Positions 1 through 11,685 of a DNA stretch of 64,000 nucleotides are shown here, one piece after another. The notes beneath the pieces are model-generated. The model made no database searches, was not told where the DNA came from, and saw nothing but the letters and a program-made list of their open reading frames with translations. The stretch is taken from NCBI GenBank assembly GCA_023614405.1, contig CM042694.1, positions 88,581,285-88,645,284 of the forward strand, read 5' to 3'. Made by a program: the position numbers and the translations under genes. Origin of the DNA: Avena insularis (Eukaryota; Streptophyta; Magnoliopsida; Poales; Poaceae). Every line of letters starts with the position of its first letter. Position 1 is the stretch's first letter.

Positions 1-2572
1 AGTGGAACTTAACCCGGCTCTAGGTGTGTGCATATTCGAAGTTCACATGGAGCTACGTTAGTTTTCTAATGAGCATCCGGCCGAGTAACAAGCTACTCCA
101 CTGGAGGCTCGGGGACTAATGGTTATTATCTACAACATGTAAAGGAGAAACGACATACCTCCATCATTCGCCCCGCGAGGTTAATTGCCTTAGCGACGGT
201 ATTCATCTGGGCGGAAAATTCTGCGGGGCCGAACTTTTTCGGGAGATCGTCGTTGTAGACGAACTCTGCCTTATTCCAGTTCATGACAAACTCAATAAGA
301 CTCAGAGGGTACCGCTCACCGTAGGCATATGGGGTGCCACCAAGCCCTTCACGTGCGCTTCTTTCCTCTCAACCAAGGCAAGAGCTGGGCTGGTATGCAA
401 AACCATCTGCTGCGCATCAGTTGGCTCAGCAGGAACATCCTTCGCTGCTGGAGCTTTCTTGGGAAGCATCGACGCTAGGGTTCGCTGCCCAGCATCGACA
501 GATGCAGACTTGGTGGCATCCGGAGCCTTTTTGCCCTTAGCTTGCTGGGAAGAAGTAGCTGCAGTGGATTTCCCCTTAGAAACTGCTGGAGTAGATCCTC
601 GCCGAGGTTGAGATGACTCGGATGAGGCGGAAGAACTTGGCACTAGAGCTCTTGTAGTTGGACTTGGAGCTGTTGTTGGTTTCCTTGGTGCCGGAACAGG
701 TGCTGGTGCTGGTGTTGAGACAGGCTCGGTCGCTGGTACTGGAACTGCTGCTGATGCCGGTGTTGAGACAGACTCGATGGCTGCTGGTTGCGGCGATGCC
801 GAAGTGGTGGACGTCGTCGCCTCGACTGGACCGACCCCTCCCGCTCCGAGGTCGTGTTCCTCTCGACGAGGTAGTGCGGGACCCGGAGCAGCCACAGAAC
901 CCTCCGGAATAGGGCTCAGCAGACGTGACTCGTCGTCACGAGGAGGAGAAGGGCCGGATCGAAGTGGTGAAGAGATGCTTGATCCGCTCTGAGGGACCTC
1001 CACCGGAGGTCTGAAGAAGATAATAATGTCAGAAGAGAAATTACCACGATGCAAGGAAAAGTGAGTTGCGCAACGAAAAATGACTTACGCATCCGAGGTT
1101 TCGGCCTCCTTGGGTTTCCGAGCCCTTTGTGCCGGGGCTTTGCCTGCCGGCTTGGAGGCTGTCTTGTCTCCGGTCTTCCTTCACCTTTTTGTGGGCTGAG
1201 AAGGTTCGGAGGAAGAACTTGATGCGGCTCCGCGCTTCTTCTTCGACACCACAGGAACCAGCTCGCCCGTAGCAAGTGGAGGATCCTCGTGGATATGCCC
1301 ACCGGGGTTAGCTGATGCCGGAAAGGCAAAAGAAAGAGGGACAGCCTCAACAGGTTCAATCACGTCGACATCCGAGTCATCCTCATCATCAGGCCAATCT
1401 CTAAGAGAAGAGAATTTACCGCTAGGTCGTTTGGTAGCGTCGGTCATCGGGAGAAACATCTCCTGGTCCGACTCCTCCTCATCCGGGATTTCTCGGTTCG
1501 GCGCCCACTTAAGGGTCGGATCCGTACCATCCTCGAGAGTTTGCTGAAGGAACAGCTAAGAAAAAGCATGAAGAACAGAGTCAAAAACACAACAAAAACC
1601 GACACATATTTGATCAGAAATAAGTTTGCCTTGAAGCTTACGCGGGAGGAGCACATCACGACAGAAGTGCTCAATTCCCCAAGTCCATTCGGCGGAGAAA
1701 TCCCTGTGGGTGGTGAAAAGAGCCTTAACCCGGCGAAAAATCTCCGTGTTGCTCAACTCGAAGGAAGAGGTCCGGTTGGGGTCGCGGCCGAAACTCATGT
1801 GGCACAACTTGTGGGTGCGCTTCTGGAGGGGAGAGATTCGGTTGCGCACGAACGTGATCATAGCATCCTCGTTGCGCAATCCGAGTTTCTTCAGCTCCGC
1901 GAACCTCTTGTTAACTTGGTTGGCCAGAGCTGTGGGCTTCTGGAGACCTCCTCCCGAATTCGGTCGGTGGACCCGGGCGGGCGACAACCGAATCAAATTT
2001 TCAGTGCCTGCATTCCGGACATAGAAGAAGGTCCGGGCCCATCCTTTGCAGGAGTCAAGCCCGGTGACCCGGGGGAAAACGAAAAGTCTCCGGGGTGAGA
2101 TGGAGGCAGCTCCGAATTGGGTGAGCTGCTTATCCTCCGACTCTACTTGGATGTTGGGGATGACGTTGCGACGAAGGCCAAAAAACCGGATCCACAGCTC
2201 CTTCGTGGGCCATAGTCCGGTGTAGCCTTCGATCGTAGAGGCAAAGGCAGAGAGAGAGGTGATAGCGTTGGCTGGGAGATGGTGCGGCTGCAAGTGGTAG
2301 GCGCTAAGCCAATCCCGGAAGAAATCGCTCACCGGCAGACCAAATCCCCGTTGGAAGTGGGACAGGAACACGACGAACTCACCCGGATTAGGTGAGGGGG
2401 CCAGTTCGGCGGAGGGGAGACGAGCGGCGACGCCGGTAGGAATGCGTCTGGTCCAGTAGAGCCAGTCAAGGTCATCTTGACAGACCCATGATCCAGCCCA
2501 CGCACCGCGGTCCGCCACGGCGGCATCCTCCTCCATTTCCTGCTCGGCGACGACGAGCTCCTCCTCCGTCAT
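1..2572 (-). pseudogene. Antisense spliced gene of Tat1 (putative gypsy-type transposon domain protein), broken
   Basis: This resembles the grass family annotated as putative gypsy type transposon domain; its molecular role is unknown. Exon 1 starts at ATG 2572 and runs to a CGC/GTAAGC donor at 1642. It carries the conserved block with the phrases SPLQKRTHKLCHMS and GRDPNRTSS. Exon 2 begins after TTCCTTCAG at 1543 and ends at GATGC/GTAAGT (1089). Exon 3 begins after TTCTTCAG at 1010, is rich in Ser, Pro and Ala, and ends at GGAG/GTATGT (159); the rest lies beyond the window. Breaks: the exon 1/2 phase does not match, the frame stops near 1181 and resumes in another frame (KTASKPAGKAPAQRARKPKE), and a further frameshift at 302 precedes FVMNWNKAEFVYNDDLPKKF. 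The gene therefore looks inactive. It is antisense to the inferred element. Confidence 0.75.
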
Positions 2573-2810
2573 CTCGTATTCACTACCCTCGCTGGCGCTA
2601 GCGCGGCAGGGATCTGAGGCCTGGATTGGCGAGGACCCGTGGCTAGGAAGTCACGCAGCGGTGGCTGCGACGCAGAGGCACGGGGAAAAGCACAGCGGCG
2701 GCGCTGCTGCTAGAAGCACTGGCGGCGGTGCGGTCGCTAGGAAGACGAAGGAGAAGGGCAATGAGCAGAGGGGCGCAGAAGTGGGAAAAATGCTAAGGGG
2801 TGCGCCCCTC

Positions 2811-2822
2811 CGCTACTTAACC
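2811..2822 (-). promoter_or_regulatory. Candidate core promoter motif of the Tat1 antisense gene
   Basis: The minus strand reads GGTTAAGTAGCG about 240 bp upstream of the ATG at 2572. The same 12-mer lies 162 bp upstream of the antisense gene of Tat2 (9096-9107). TTAAGTAG could serve as a weak TATA variant. The match is directly visible; the promoter role is inference. Confidence 0.4.
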
Positions 2823-3121
2823 ACCCCCTGAGAGGATGAGTGGGATCGCGCTGCGCCAACGAGCCACATGGTGTGGCTGTGTATCGCACGCCTCAGCCAA
2901 TCGTAGAGGAGCCACACAGAGGGCCACAGAGCAGAAGCAATCCCGTGACGTGATGCACTAATGCGGTAAACGAGGAGGCAAGCGTGACGTGACCCTCACA
3001 CAGTGATAACTGACAATTACTGCGGCGGTTACTGTGCAGGCCCTTAAAATAAGACAACGTGATGATTAGCCTCCGCGTGGGTTGGCGTATGAGAGAAGGA
3101 AGCAAGGCCCAGATCGAACCA

Positions 3122-3265
3122 TGGTAACCCGGACCGCAAGTAAAAACTTAGAATGTGCAGAGGGAAAGTAAAACCATGAGATCCGAGTCACAGTGGTAAC
3201 CCGGCCGGCAAGTGAAAACTTGGAACGTGCGAAGGGAACGTAAATCCATATAATCCGAGATAAAG
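3122..3265. repeat. Two tandem imperfect units, period 72 bp
   Basis: Both units begin TGGTAACCCGG and share the phrases GCAAGT(A/G)AAAACTT, GGGAA and ATCCGAG. Unit 1 is 3122-3193 and unit 2 is 3194-3265. They lie in the spacer between the antisense gene and the 3' LTR of Tat1, where Tat-lineage elements often carry tandem repeats. Confidence 0.7.
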
Positions 3266-3455
3266 AGCTAACCCAGAATTAAATGTCCAAGGCTCGAACA
3301 TAAATGAACCTGGATACCCCCGGGTAGGGTCACTCCGGGGTATAAGGGCCGAGTTAGCCGAGGTTCGGCAGGGTCAAAGCGGATGCTGGCCGGGTCACCT
3401 CAAGGCAGGCCGGATCACGGAGTAACCCGGACCGGGGGGGGGGGTCGCCTAACAT
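3266..3455. other. Tat1 spacer with a G-rich run
   Basis: Non-coding. A run of 11 G (3434-3444) preceded by GGACC lies 11 bp before the proposed LTR. It may be a displaced polypurine tract, but it is not adjacent to the LTR, so the assignment is weak. Confidence 0.35.
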
Positions 3456-4090
3456 TGTCTCATCCGACTTAAGGAGTAAGTCGGAAGTGCTTGTCTAACT
3501 TATATGCAGGAACAGGTGTGGCCGGATCTACTATGATCCGGGTCCTGCTACAACCACAGGAGAAGGAAGGAATCTCTGGTCAAAAGAAGGTCAAGTCGCC
3601 TTGCATGAGCGAAGCAAGCAAGGCGGGACCACGGGTCATGGTGACAAGGTGTGACGCCCATGTCGGTGGCAGCGCCCTTGAGAGGCTCACGTAGCTAAAG
3701 CATGTATGACGCGGGGGAAAAGAACCCCGGTCGGGTTACCACTTTGGGAGGAGGCATATTCTTAGGAATATGCCTCCACGTATGCCCTAGGCAGGGACCG
3801 AGCCTCCTCTATATTAGGGGGGCTAGGTTTCTGCTAGAGGGGGTTGAGCTCTAGTTGGTTTTATGATTCCATAGTGACTAGTTGAGCTGAGATTCTAGGG
3901 AAAAACTGTAGGCAAGAGTAAGAGAGCTCCTTCTTCCTCCTCTCGCCAATACATCTCTAGGAGCACTTGCAATCTTCAAAGGAAAGCAATACAAACTTCT
4001 GTGTGGAGAATCTCTCCACTATCCCTCCCTGGATTCCCCTAGCGTGTATTAGTCCCCACCTTTAGCCTATCCATGGCATCTGCCGTGACA
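3456..4090 (+). repeat. 3' LTR of Tat1 (boundaries inferred)
   Basis: The block begins TGTCTCATCC and ends GCCGTGACA, giving TGTC and GACA inverted ends. It contains a TATA-like CCTCTATATTAG near 3801 and a leader-like pyrimidine-rich stretch after 3920. The right end is well placed because chromovirus integrase sequence resumes at 4093. The left end is inferred only from the terminal TG. Confidence 0.5.
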
Positions 4091-4092
4091 CC

Positions 4093-5049
4093 ACCACGAC
4101 AAATAGAATTGTATGTTTACATGGGGTGCCTAAGAGTATCGTGTCTGATAGAGGGACTCAATTCACTTCGCACTTTTGGCGACAACTTCACGAGTCATTG
4201 GGAACTCGACTAGAATTCAGCACTGCGTTTCATCCACAGACTGATGGGCAGACAGAAAGGACCAATCAAATATTGGAAGATATGCTAAGAGCTTGTGCGT
4301 TAGATTATGGATCTAGTTGGGACGGAAGTCTACCATACGCAGAGTTTTCCTACAATAACAACTATCAATCGAGCATAGAAATGGCTCCGTTTGAATTCCT
4401 TTATGGAAGGAAGTGTACTACACCTTTGCTGTGGAATGGAGTAGGAGAAAGAAATTTGTTTGGGCCAGACCTAATCAAGGAGGCTGAAGAGAAAGTCAAG
4501 ATGGTGAGGGATAGGCTAAAGGTAGCCCAATCTCGGCAAAAGAGCTATGCAGATCCAAAATGTAGAGAGGTCACCTATGAGGTTGGTGATAGAGCTTATC
4601 TTAGAGTATCACCACTTCGTGGTGTGAAGAGATTTGGAATCAAAGGAAAATTAGCGCCATGATATGTGGGACCCTTCAAGATTTTGAGCCGCAAAGGAGA
4701 AGTGGCATATGAGATAGAATTACCAGAAACTCTGTCAGCAGTTCATAATGTATTTCATGTCAGTCAGCTGAAAAAGTGTCACCTAGAGATGGAAGAAACT
4801 TCGTTGAAAGACACTATACCGTTAGAAGAAGTTCAGCTAGAGAATGATCTCACTTATGAAGAGAAACCTATTAAGATTCTGGAGACAGCAGAAAGAATTA
4901 CCCGTACCAAGACAATCAAATTCTGCAAAGTGCAGTGGAACCATCACACTGAATCAGAAGCAAGATGGGAGCGAGAGGATGAACTTCGGAGAGATCACCC
5001 TCACCTATTTGCTATCCAACCCGAATCTCGAGGGCGAGATTCATCTTAA
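4093..5049 (+). pseudogene. Chromovirus integrase C-terminal half with chromodomain
   Basis: Integrase joins element cDNA to host DNA. The visible frame starts mid-core at HGVPKSIVSDRGTQFTS, which holds the second catalytic Asp, and continues through HPQTDGQTERTNQ with the catalytic Glu. The first catalytic Asp and the zinc-binding N-terminus are missing. A TGA at 4660-4662 splits the frame exactly where relatives have APRYVGPFKIL; it is explained by CGA to TGA, a CpG transition. The second half carries the GPFKI and HNVFHVSQL motifs, then a chromodomain-like tail (PIKILETAERI, KVQWNHH, ARWEREDELR) before TAA at 5047. The copy is dead because it is 5'-truncated and has the stop. Confidence 0.85.
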
Positions 5050-5061
5050 GGGGGTTAGATT

Positions 5062-7945
5062 TGTAACATCCCAAAAAAAAATTCTCTGAAAACAATCATC
5101 ATTGCACTCATATCATCATGGCATGTACTACTTTGCATTTAGTTTGTCCTCCAAAAATTTGGTGGAATTTTGAGGCAATTTGGAGCCCTTTTTCTAAATC
5201 CAAAACCTAGGAAAAGAAAATCTAAAAGGAAAAAGAAAAGGGGAGAAAAAAATAACAGCAGCAGCAATTCTGGCCATTTCGGCCCAAACCAGCCCAGCAA
5301 GCCACACGGGCCACTCCTCCCCCTCTCTTTCTTTTCTCATGCCCCCACTGCACACCCCCACCCACTTACCTCCTGGCCCCACTCCCACGTCATCGCCACC
5401 TCGTCGTCTTCAACCCAGGTGACGAACAGCCCCACTCCCCTCTGCCATTTCCAAAACCCGGCCGAATTTAGGCGTTTCTCGCATTAATCCCCCACGACGA
5501 CCACCCCTTCTTAATCCCCTCTCATTCCCCTTCGGTTTCCCCCCAGCCACTACCCCTGGAGAGCCCCCAGGCTCCCCAATTGCTAGCTCGAACCTCCGCC
5601 GTCCGAAGCAACTCCGGCGACGATTTCGGTGAGCTCCGGCCACCTTGCGCCCTCCTATCTGCTCTATTTACCTTGCCGTGTCCTGGCGCGTCTTTTAACC
5701 CCGGCCGCATGCCCTCTCTTGCCCCAGGTCGACGACACGGTCTTCTCCGGCGAACTTCCTCTGCCGCCGCCGTCCGTCGAGCTTTCTGGTAAGGTTAGGG
5801 TTTCCGCCGCCCCTTTTTAGCCTCTGCTAGATCGTGCTGACCCGAGCGCCCCTCATTGACCCCTCTCCATGTTTGTTCGAGCCCCAGATCGTCGTCTCCG
5901 ACGCAGAGACACGAGCTCCGCCGATAACCGAACTCCAGCGAAGAATCGATATCGAGGTAGAGCACCCCCCACTCCACCTTGACCTCCATCGAGACCGCCA
6001 TGACCGCCTTGACCCCTGGCAAGAGTCCATGGACCTCCTACCCCTGTAGAACCGCCGGAACACCGCTGTCCGATGCTCCGCCGCCGCGCGCAGCAGGTCA
6101 GTGCCGCTCGTTCCTGGCCAGGCCCTAGGAGCCGTTAGATCTATCGCCAACGGCTCAGATTAGACCTTTAATCGAAAGGGTACGGGCTGATCAGATCCGT
6201 TCGTTTATCACTTAAAATCTAATGGTCTGCAGCAGTCAATCCGACCGAACCGGTACGGACCAATAGGGTTGCGCCACGTCGGCTAGGTTATCTGTTTAAA
6301 TAGAAAAATAGACAGATTATGTATTAAACTTAGAAATTCAATAACTTTTGATCCACAATTTAGAAAAATACAAATTTGGTGTCTATGGATTTAGAAAAAT
6401 GAGACCTTTATTATAGAGGCCTTGTTTCACACTCTTGCTTCTGAAAAATTGGAATTATAGGCAGAACCTTTTTTAGGAGTATTTTGCTCATAAAAATTAT
6501 TCCATAAATTGTTTTCAGGTATTCCTTATGCCTTTAGATAGAGTATTATAACCTCTGTACTGTAGACTCTGTAAGTTTTAGACTTGTGATCATATCATTG
6601 CATTTTGCATGCATTCATATTTTGTGATGCTATATTGATTGAATTATTGTTATTGTATTGTTCTTTGTGTAGATTGTGTGGATTGTGAAGTTTGTTGCTG
6701 TGAGGATTGTACCTATTCCCCTAGCTACCAAGGCAAGTGATATTTCATCTCATGTCCTATTATTTTCACTATTGCACTAGTGTTATTTTGGTAGATCTTA
6801 GCATGGTAGGATTATTTATATGTTACTATACTATGTTACCCTATAGATTATATCTTGGTAGTATTTCCTAGTTGAAAGACTCCGTATGTTAGAGTGCTTA
6901 GCCATGCTATTAGATTTCATGGGTGGAAATTCATATCAAGATAGTATGGAAGGATATTATTTTATTTGACTAAGAAAACAACTATTATTAATGAAACACC
7001 TGGGTGGAATGGGACTTGCTTGGATTATGTTGAGTGGTTACTCAGGGGCCATGTCTATGGTCAGCTGGTGTATCGCACTTGTGGACGGCCACCAAGGAAC
7101 AAAGAGATTGGAGACGTTCTTGTCATGAAGCTTCCAGTGCAGCCACATGGCATATGGGTTCTACCTTAACCAACTAAGTTGCAAGAACTCAGCTAGACGG
7201 ACAAAAGGTGGTAGTTATGATAGGATGGAACACGTTCGTGGTGGTCTGGGGGATTGCTTCTGAAAAGTCTCGTCTCGATGCATGTCGAGTCTTGTGGGGA
7301 AAGTGCACTACCTCTCGAGAGGGTAAAACTAAGTACTTAGCCGTGTCCCCGGTTATGGACAATTTCTGAGCCTCAAGACAGTGAAGTAGTTCAATAATCT
7401 CCTCATCCAAATTTCTCTAAGTTAAAACTTGTGGGTGAACAATGGTAGAGGTTCAGTGATGTCTATCATTGGTACCTTAGTGTTTGAAAGAGGAAACTTA
7501 CTCTTCAAAAACTATGAGATAAAACTTGCTTTTAGCAAAGTCATCCAAAGCCACACTTAGCCATATATTCATATAGTTGTTGAATTATACTAAGTATCTA
7601 TGATATCACATGCCAATACAATTCCAAATGTATTGACCCTTTGTGGCTATAACTTATTATGTTGCAGGATACTCTGATGATGAGTAGGGTTGCGGATCTA
7701 CACTCAACATGCTTGCCTGTGGCGCATGAAGACAAAGACTCTATTATTATACTATATAATGTGAACCTTGAGTATCATTAGCCTTGGGCTAAGTGAGTTG
7801 TAAGAACCATTATATTCCTGGATATGCGATGTAATAATGACCTTTGTTTCTGTGTACTTCATCTTAAACTGTGGGTGCTAGCAATTCGATCCGAGGACTA
7901 GCTTGCAATCACGAGGATCTTACCTTATTATGGTGAGATCTTACA
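5062..7945 (+). repeat. 3' LTR of the chromovirus, about 2.9 kb
   Basis: A purine-rich tract (AAGGGGG, 5048-5054) precedes TGTAACATCCC at 5062. The proposed right end is GAGATCTTACA at 7945, giving near inverted termini TGTAACAT and ATCTTACA. The first kilobase is C-rich with proline-like open frames that I do not regard as genes. The rest is AT-rich with no credible ORF. The right end is inferred. Confidence 0.55.
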
Positions 7946-9095
7946 TATACCCATGTCGGTAGCCCAGTGTCCAAAGTGGAATCTGATTATTTGGGAACTA
8001 TAAACCTTTCGAGTGCATGAATGAGTATATTTTCGACTGCTTTGTTTATGTCATAGGGATTGTTGATATGCGTGCCTGCTTTGACTGATGTATCGGTATC
8101 AGTTAATTGCCTTAGGGCAAAACAACGCAATCTACTCAAACTCGAGTCCTCAGACTCGAGTCCAGAAAAGTGCTGGTGTAATTCGACTCAAGACGTGGAG
8201 GTCTTACAGGAGTCGAATTCTAGTATATGGGTGTGAGCACTCGACGCGTCTGTCAAGGCATGTTCATCGTACCTGTAGGCACGGATATATTTTTGGTAGT
8301 GCGCAGCAAATGCGTTGCCAGGCCTTATTCAGGTCTTATCTTCACGCTGCAAGCGCGGCATCCAAATTTTTTGTCATCGTGGAGATGATTCGGGTGACCC
8401 TGGAGATGCAGTATCTTTGTAGGGAAAAATATGAGGCGGTGTCGCCATAAACTTCGAGTGTGGATGTTATCAACACGCAGTACGATGTACCAATAATCAT
8501 AGGGTGCACGACCAGCGCTCCCTATGGGAGTAGCCCCCGAGTGCCTGGTTGAGTTGAAGACTCGGGCAGGGACTAAATAACTTTTTGCGACTGCTGTCGT
8601 CTTTTGTTGCATGTTTCAGTCGAATTTGCTTCCGACGCTCCCTATGGGAGTAACCCATGTCCATAGGCGAATTGCGGATTCGAGTGGTGGGGTTTGCTTT
8701 GATTGTCCATGTTCCGGTAGAAAAGAAAAAGAAAAATCATAGGGTGCTTGTGCATCCTATATGTGACCCCAGTGCTTGGTGGAGTCGAAGACTCGAGCAA
8801 GGACTAAAGTAGTTGAAGTCTTCTGCTGCGTAATTTTGGATGATGTCAATGCCGACAATGTGATGACCTCAGTTGCCAGTGAGCCGAAGTTTGACGGGGA
8901 CGTGACGATGGGTCCCATTTCGACTCGACTTGACCGGTGATGCGTAATCTCTGTTTTAACTGTGCCTCCTCGATTTCCATGCGTGATGGGGGTAGTGGGG
9001 GACGATTCACGCTTCAGGTCCTCCACGTGTAGATCACGATGAACGCCACGTGTCTGATAGGGTCTTTCCTGGCCGTTAGATTGCATCTTCCAAGG
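7946..9095. repeat. Tat2 3' non-coding tail with diverged repeats
   Basis: No credible ORF is seen. Two related units begin AATCATAGGGTGC at 8495 and 8735 and share G(A/G)GT(T/C)GAAGACTCG followed by AGGGACTAAA or AGGACTAAA. A third partial unit (GACGCTCCCTATGGGAGTAA) starts near 8634. Two copies of ACTCGAGTC lie near 8141 and 8155. Such repeats are typical between the antisense gene and the 3' LTR of Tat elements. The left limit of the element is uncertain. Confidence 0.5.
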
Positions 9096-9107
9096 GGTTA
9101 AGTAGCG
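9096..9107 (+). promoter_or_regulatory. Candidate core promoter motif of the Tat2 antisense gene
   Basis: GGTTAAGTAGCG lies 162 bp upstream of ATG 9269 and is identical to the minus-strand motif at 2811-2822 upstream of the Tat1 antisense gene. The sequence between it and the ATG is pyrimidine-rich, as expected for a leader. The functional role is inference. Confidence 0.4.
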
Positions 9108-9268
9108 ATGTTGCGATGGTAATTTTTCACATCTGTTTCTTTTCTCTGCCTTTGCCTCCATCGCCATTGCTGCTGCTCCTCTGCTTATTTGTGTTCATCT
9201 TTCTCGCGGCGCTGGACCAGCTCCGCATATTCCCTAGTTACTTTCTCCGGTCACACCGCCACCATAGA

Positions 9269-10422
9269 ATGGGAAAGAAGAAGGGAGGTGCCGTGGCCGA
9301 TTCTGCCGCCGCCACTGTTGCTGCAAAGAAGAAGGGCGGCTCCGCCGCTGCGGGCACCAGCACCGCCACCGCTGGGAAAAAGAAGGGCACGGGCACTCGT
9401 GTCACCAATGGCGCGTGGGGCGCATCCGTGATCAAGTCTTCTGAGCTCCGTCTCCTACGCCAAGATGGAGTTCTATCTTCCGCAGTTGCTGACGTGCGTG
9501 TCCCCGGCAGCAAGGTAATCCCTTCTCCTCCTGCCGGTTTTCGGGTGATGTTCCTAGTGTTCATCATCTGCGGTCTCTCATTGCCCCTGCATCCTTTCTT
9601 CAGAGGCCTTCTCTGCTTCTATGGGCTCCAGCTGCATCAGCTATCCCCAACTCCATCCTCCATGTAGCTTGCTACATTACTCTTTGCGAGTGCTGGCTCA
9701 AAATCGAGCCGCACTTTGGTCTCTTTAAGCGTCTCTTCAAGCTAAAGTGCCAGTCGGCGTCTGGCTCCGTAGTCTACAATGTAGGAGGCTGTGGTATCCG
9801 GGTCGTCTCCTCCGCCACATACTTCGACATCAAACTCACGGTGTCCGTCCAAGGGTGGAGGGACAAGTGGTTCTACATCCGTGACCTGAAGGCCGACGGA
9901 GACCACTACGGACTTGCGCCCTTCGATCTCGCGACGCCGTGCAAGAGGAGGCGCTCCTAGAAGAACGTAGTGATGCCCGGCGAATCCGCGGAGACAGATG
10001 TGTTGTACGAGCGTGTCTGCGACCTTTAGAGTCGCATGGGGAAAGAGGAGGGAGGATGCGCCCTCATTCGCACGTGGCTGTGCCGTCGCGTCCAGCCCCT
10101 GTAGGCCAGAGTCCACCCCATGTTCTAGTGGGCTGGCGCGGATGATGTCACTCGCGTATCTGCCGATGGCATTTTCGCGAGTGAAGTAGATAAGGGGGTG
10201 CGACTGGTCACCAAGTACACCGCCAAGGATGTGCTCCCCAATGATCCAGTCGTACCTCCATTCGAAGCTGCTAATCCTCCTCCTGAGGTACAGTTGTGCT
10301 ACGTAGTAGCTTTGTTTGCCGACTGCTTCTTTTCTATTTTTCTTGACTTTGTGCTAAATTGTGTTTTGTATGCAGGATTGGGGGGTGTCGCCATGTATGC
10401 CCCCTCTTCCTGAGGGGGTTAT
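9269..10422 (+). pseudogene. Tat2 antisense gene, 5' exons
   Basis: The ATG at 9269 opens a Lys/Ala/Gly-rich N-terminus (MGKKKGGAVADSAAA). The putative gypsy-type transposon domain follows: ELRLLRQDGVL, FFRGLLCFYGLQLHQL, then LCECWLKIEPHFGLFKRLF and GWRDKWFYIRDLKADGDHYG. A frameshift near 9640 separates the first two phrases from the last two. In-frame stops occur at the site expected to read SWKNVV (TGG to TAG near 9958), after VCDL near 10026 and in the RRVQPL region. Exon 1 ends at GAG/GTACAG (10287) and exon 2 starts after TATGCAG at 10376. Exon 2 is interrupted at 10422 by the solo LTR and continues in phase at 11686. Its molecular function is unknown. Confidence 0.75.
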
Positions 10423-11680
10423 TGATGTCTACGCACTTCTATTCTTGTAGACAGTTGTTGGGCCTCCAAGTGCAGAGGTTTGTAGAACAGCAGCATGTTT
10501 CCCTTAAGTGGATCACCCAAGGTTTATCGAACTCAGGGAGGAAGTGGTCAAAGGTATTCCTCTCAAGCAACCCTGCAATCAAGATACAAGAAGTCTCTTG
10601 TGTCCCCAACACACCCAATTCACTTGTCAGGTGTATAGGTGCACTAGTTTGGCGAAGAGATAGTAAAATACAAGTGGTATGAATATAAGACAATGGTGCT
10701 AGAAAATACTTTGATGGCATGGAAGAGACTAAAAGCAATCTAAAATAAAGATGGAAGCAAGTAAACATGTAACAGATCTAATTGCAAATGGTGTATCAAT
10801 GCTTAGAAACAAGGCCTAGGGATCATACTTTCACTAGTGAACACTCTCATATAAATATATCATCTTCATGATACTACGCTGAACTACTCTCCGGTTGGAT
10901 ACTGAGAACTCTAGCCTAAGTGCCACCATGGTGTGCACGCTGTCACTTTCACACACATGGGGAGAGCAGAGATGTATTAAAGCACTCGAGTAGCAAGGTA
11001 GATCTACTTGATTACAAAGCTCGTGATCACAATATGATCATGCATAGAGAGAGAGAGATGAACACATAGCTACCGGTAGAGCCCTTAGCCTCGAGAGAGA
11101 ACTACTCCCTCCTCATCATGGGAATCAGCAGTGGTGATGGAGATGGTGGTGGAGATCGATGGAGATGGCTCCGGGGGCACTTCCCCGTCCCGGCAGGGTG
11201 CCAGAACAGAGACTTTCTATCCCCTGAATCTCCCCTTCGGTGGTGGTGGCTCTGCGGAACTTTTCGTGGATTTCTAATTGACGATCTAGGGTTTTTGCCT
11301 CGGGAGGAATATATAGGCAAAGGAGGCAAGGTCGGTGGCCAACCAGGGGACCCACACCATGCCACAGCACGCACAGGGTACAGTGCACAGGGGGGGTGTG
11401 GCCACCCTGTGGCCCCTCTCCGACTCTCCTTCTGGCTCCGTGAGTCTTCCAGGAAAATAGGAACTTTGGCTTTTGTCCCGTCCAATTCCGAGAATATTCA
11501 TTTTCTGAGTTTCCTGGAACCAAAAACAGCAGAAAACAGGCAACTAGCACTGTGGCACTTGTTAATAGGTTAGTCAAAGAAAGTGTATAGAAAGTACTCC
11601 AAAGTTGGAACAAAACACAAGAAAGTAGATAAAACCAAGCTTGGAACATCAAAAATTATAGATACATTTGCAATGTATCA
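10423..11680 (-). mobile_element. Solo LTR of an Athila-type gypsy family, TSD GTTAT
   Basis: The block starts TGATGTCTACGC and ends GCAATGTATCA, with perfect 5-bp duplications GTTAT at 10418-10422 and 11681-11685. No internal region is present, so this is a solo LTR formed by LTR-LTR recombination. The minus-strand TATA (CCTATATATTCC, near 11308-11319) and the shared ATACATTTGCAATGTATCA end place it on the minus strand. Its U3 half resembles the LTRs of elements A and B, while the other half does not. It looks Sabrina/WHAM-like, but this naming is from memory. Confidence 0.9.
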
Positions 11681-11685
11681 GTTAT

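Larger units (their letters stand above)
1..4090 (+). mobile_element. Tat1: 3' part of a Tat-lineage gypsy element, cut by the window edge
   Basis: The order is an antisense spliced gene on the minus strand (1-2572), a repeat-bearing spacer, then an LTR-like block ending in TGACA at 4090. Tat-lineage gypsy elements of grasses are known to carry an antisense gene between pol and the 3' LTR, so the element is inferred to run on the plus strand with gag-pol left of the window. It directly abuts a chromovirus integrase at 4091, which suggests insertion into that element. Only one end is visible, so the target-site duplication cannot be checked. Confidence 0.7.
4091..7945 (+). mobile_element. Tekay/Del-type gypsy chromovirus, 3' remnant
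   Basis: The remnant holds the C-terminal half of integrase, a chromodomain-like tail, a polypurine tract and a long 3' LTR, all on the plus strand. Everything upstream of the integrase core is absent here; the break coincides with the end of the Tat1 LTR. A C-terminal chromodomain is diagnostic of chromoviruses, and the long LTR favours the Tekay/Del group. Confidence 0.75.

Noticed and set aside
5170..6150. Overlapping Pro/Ser/Arg-rich frames on both strands
   Set aside because: They lie in the C-rich part of the chromovirus LTR, are compositionally biased and show no domain.
8088..9167. Frames of 95-136 codons in the Tat2 tail
   Set aside because: They run through diverged repeat units with no conserved motif; chance frames.
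11041..11070. GAGAGAGAGAGA microsatellite in the solo LTR
   Set aside because: A short GA run that is a normal part of this LTR family.
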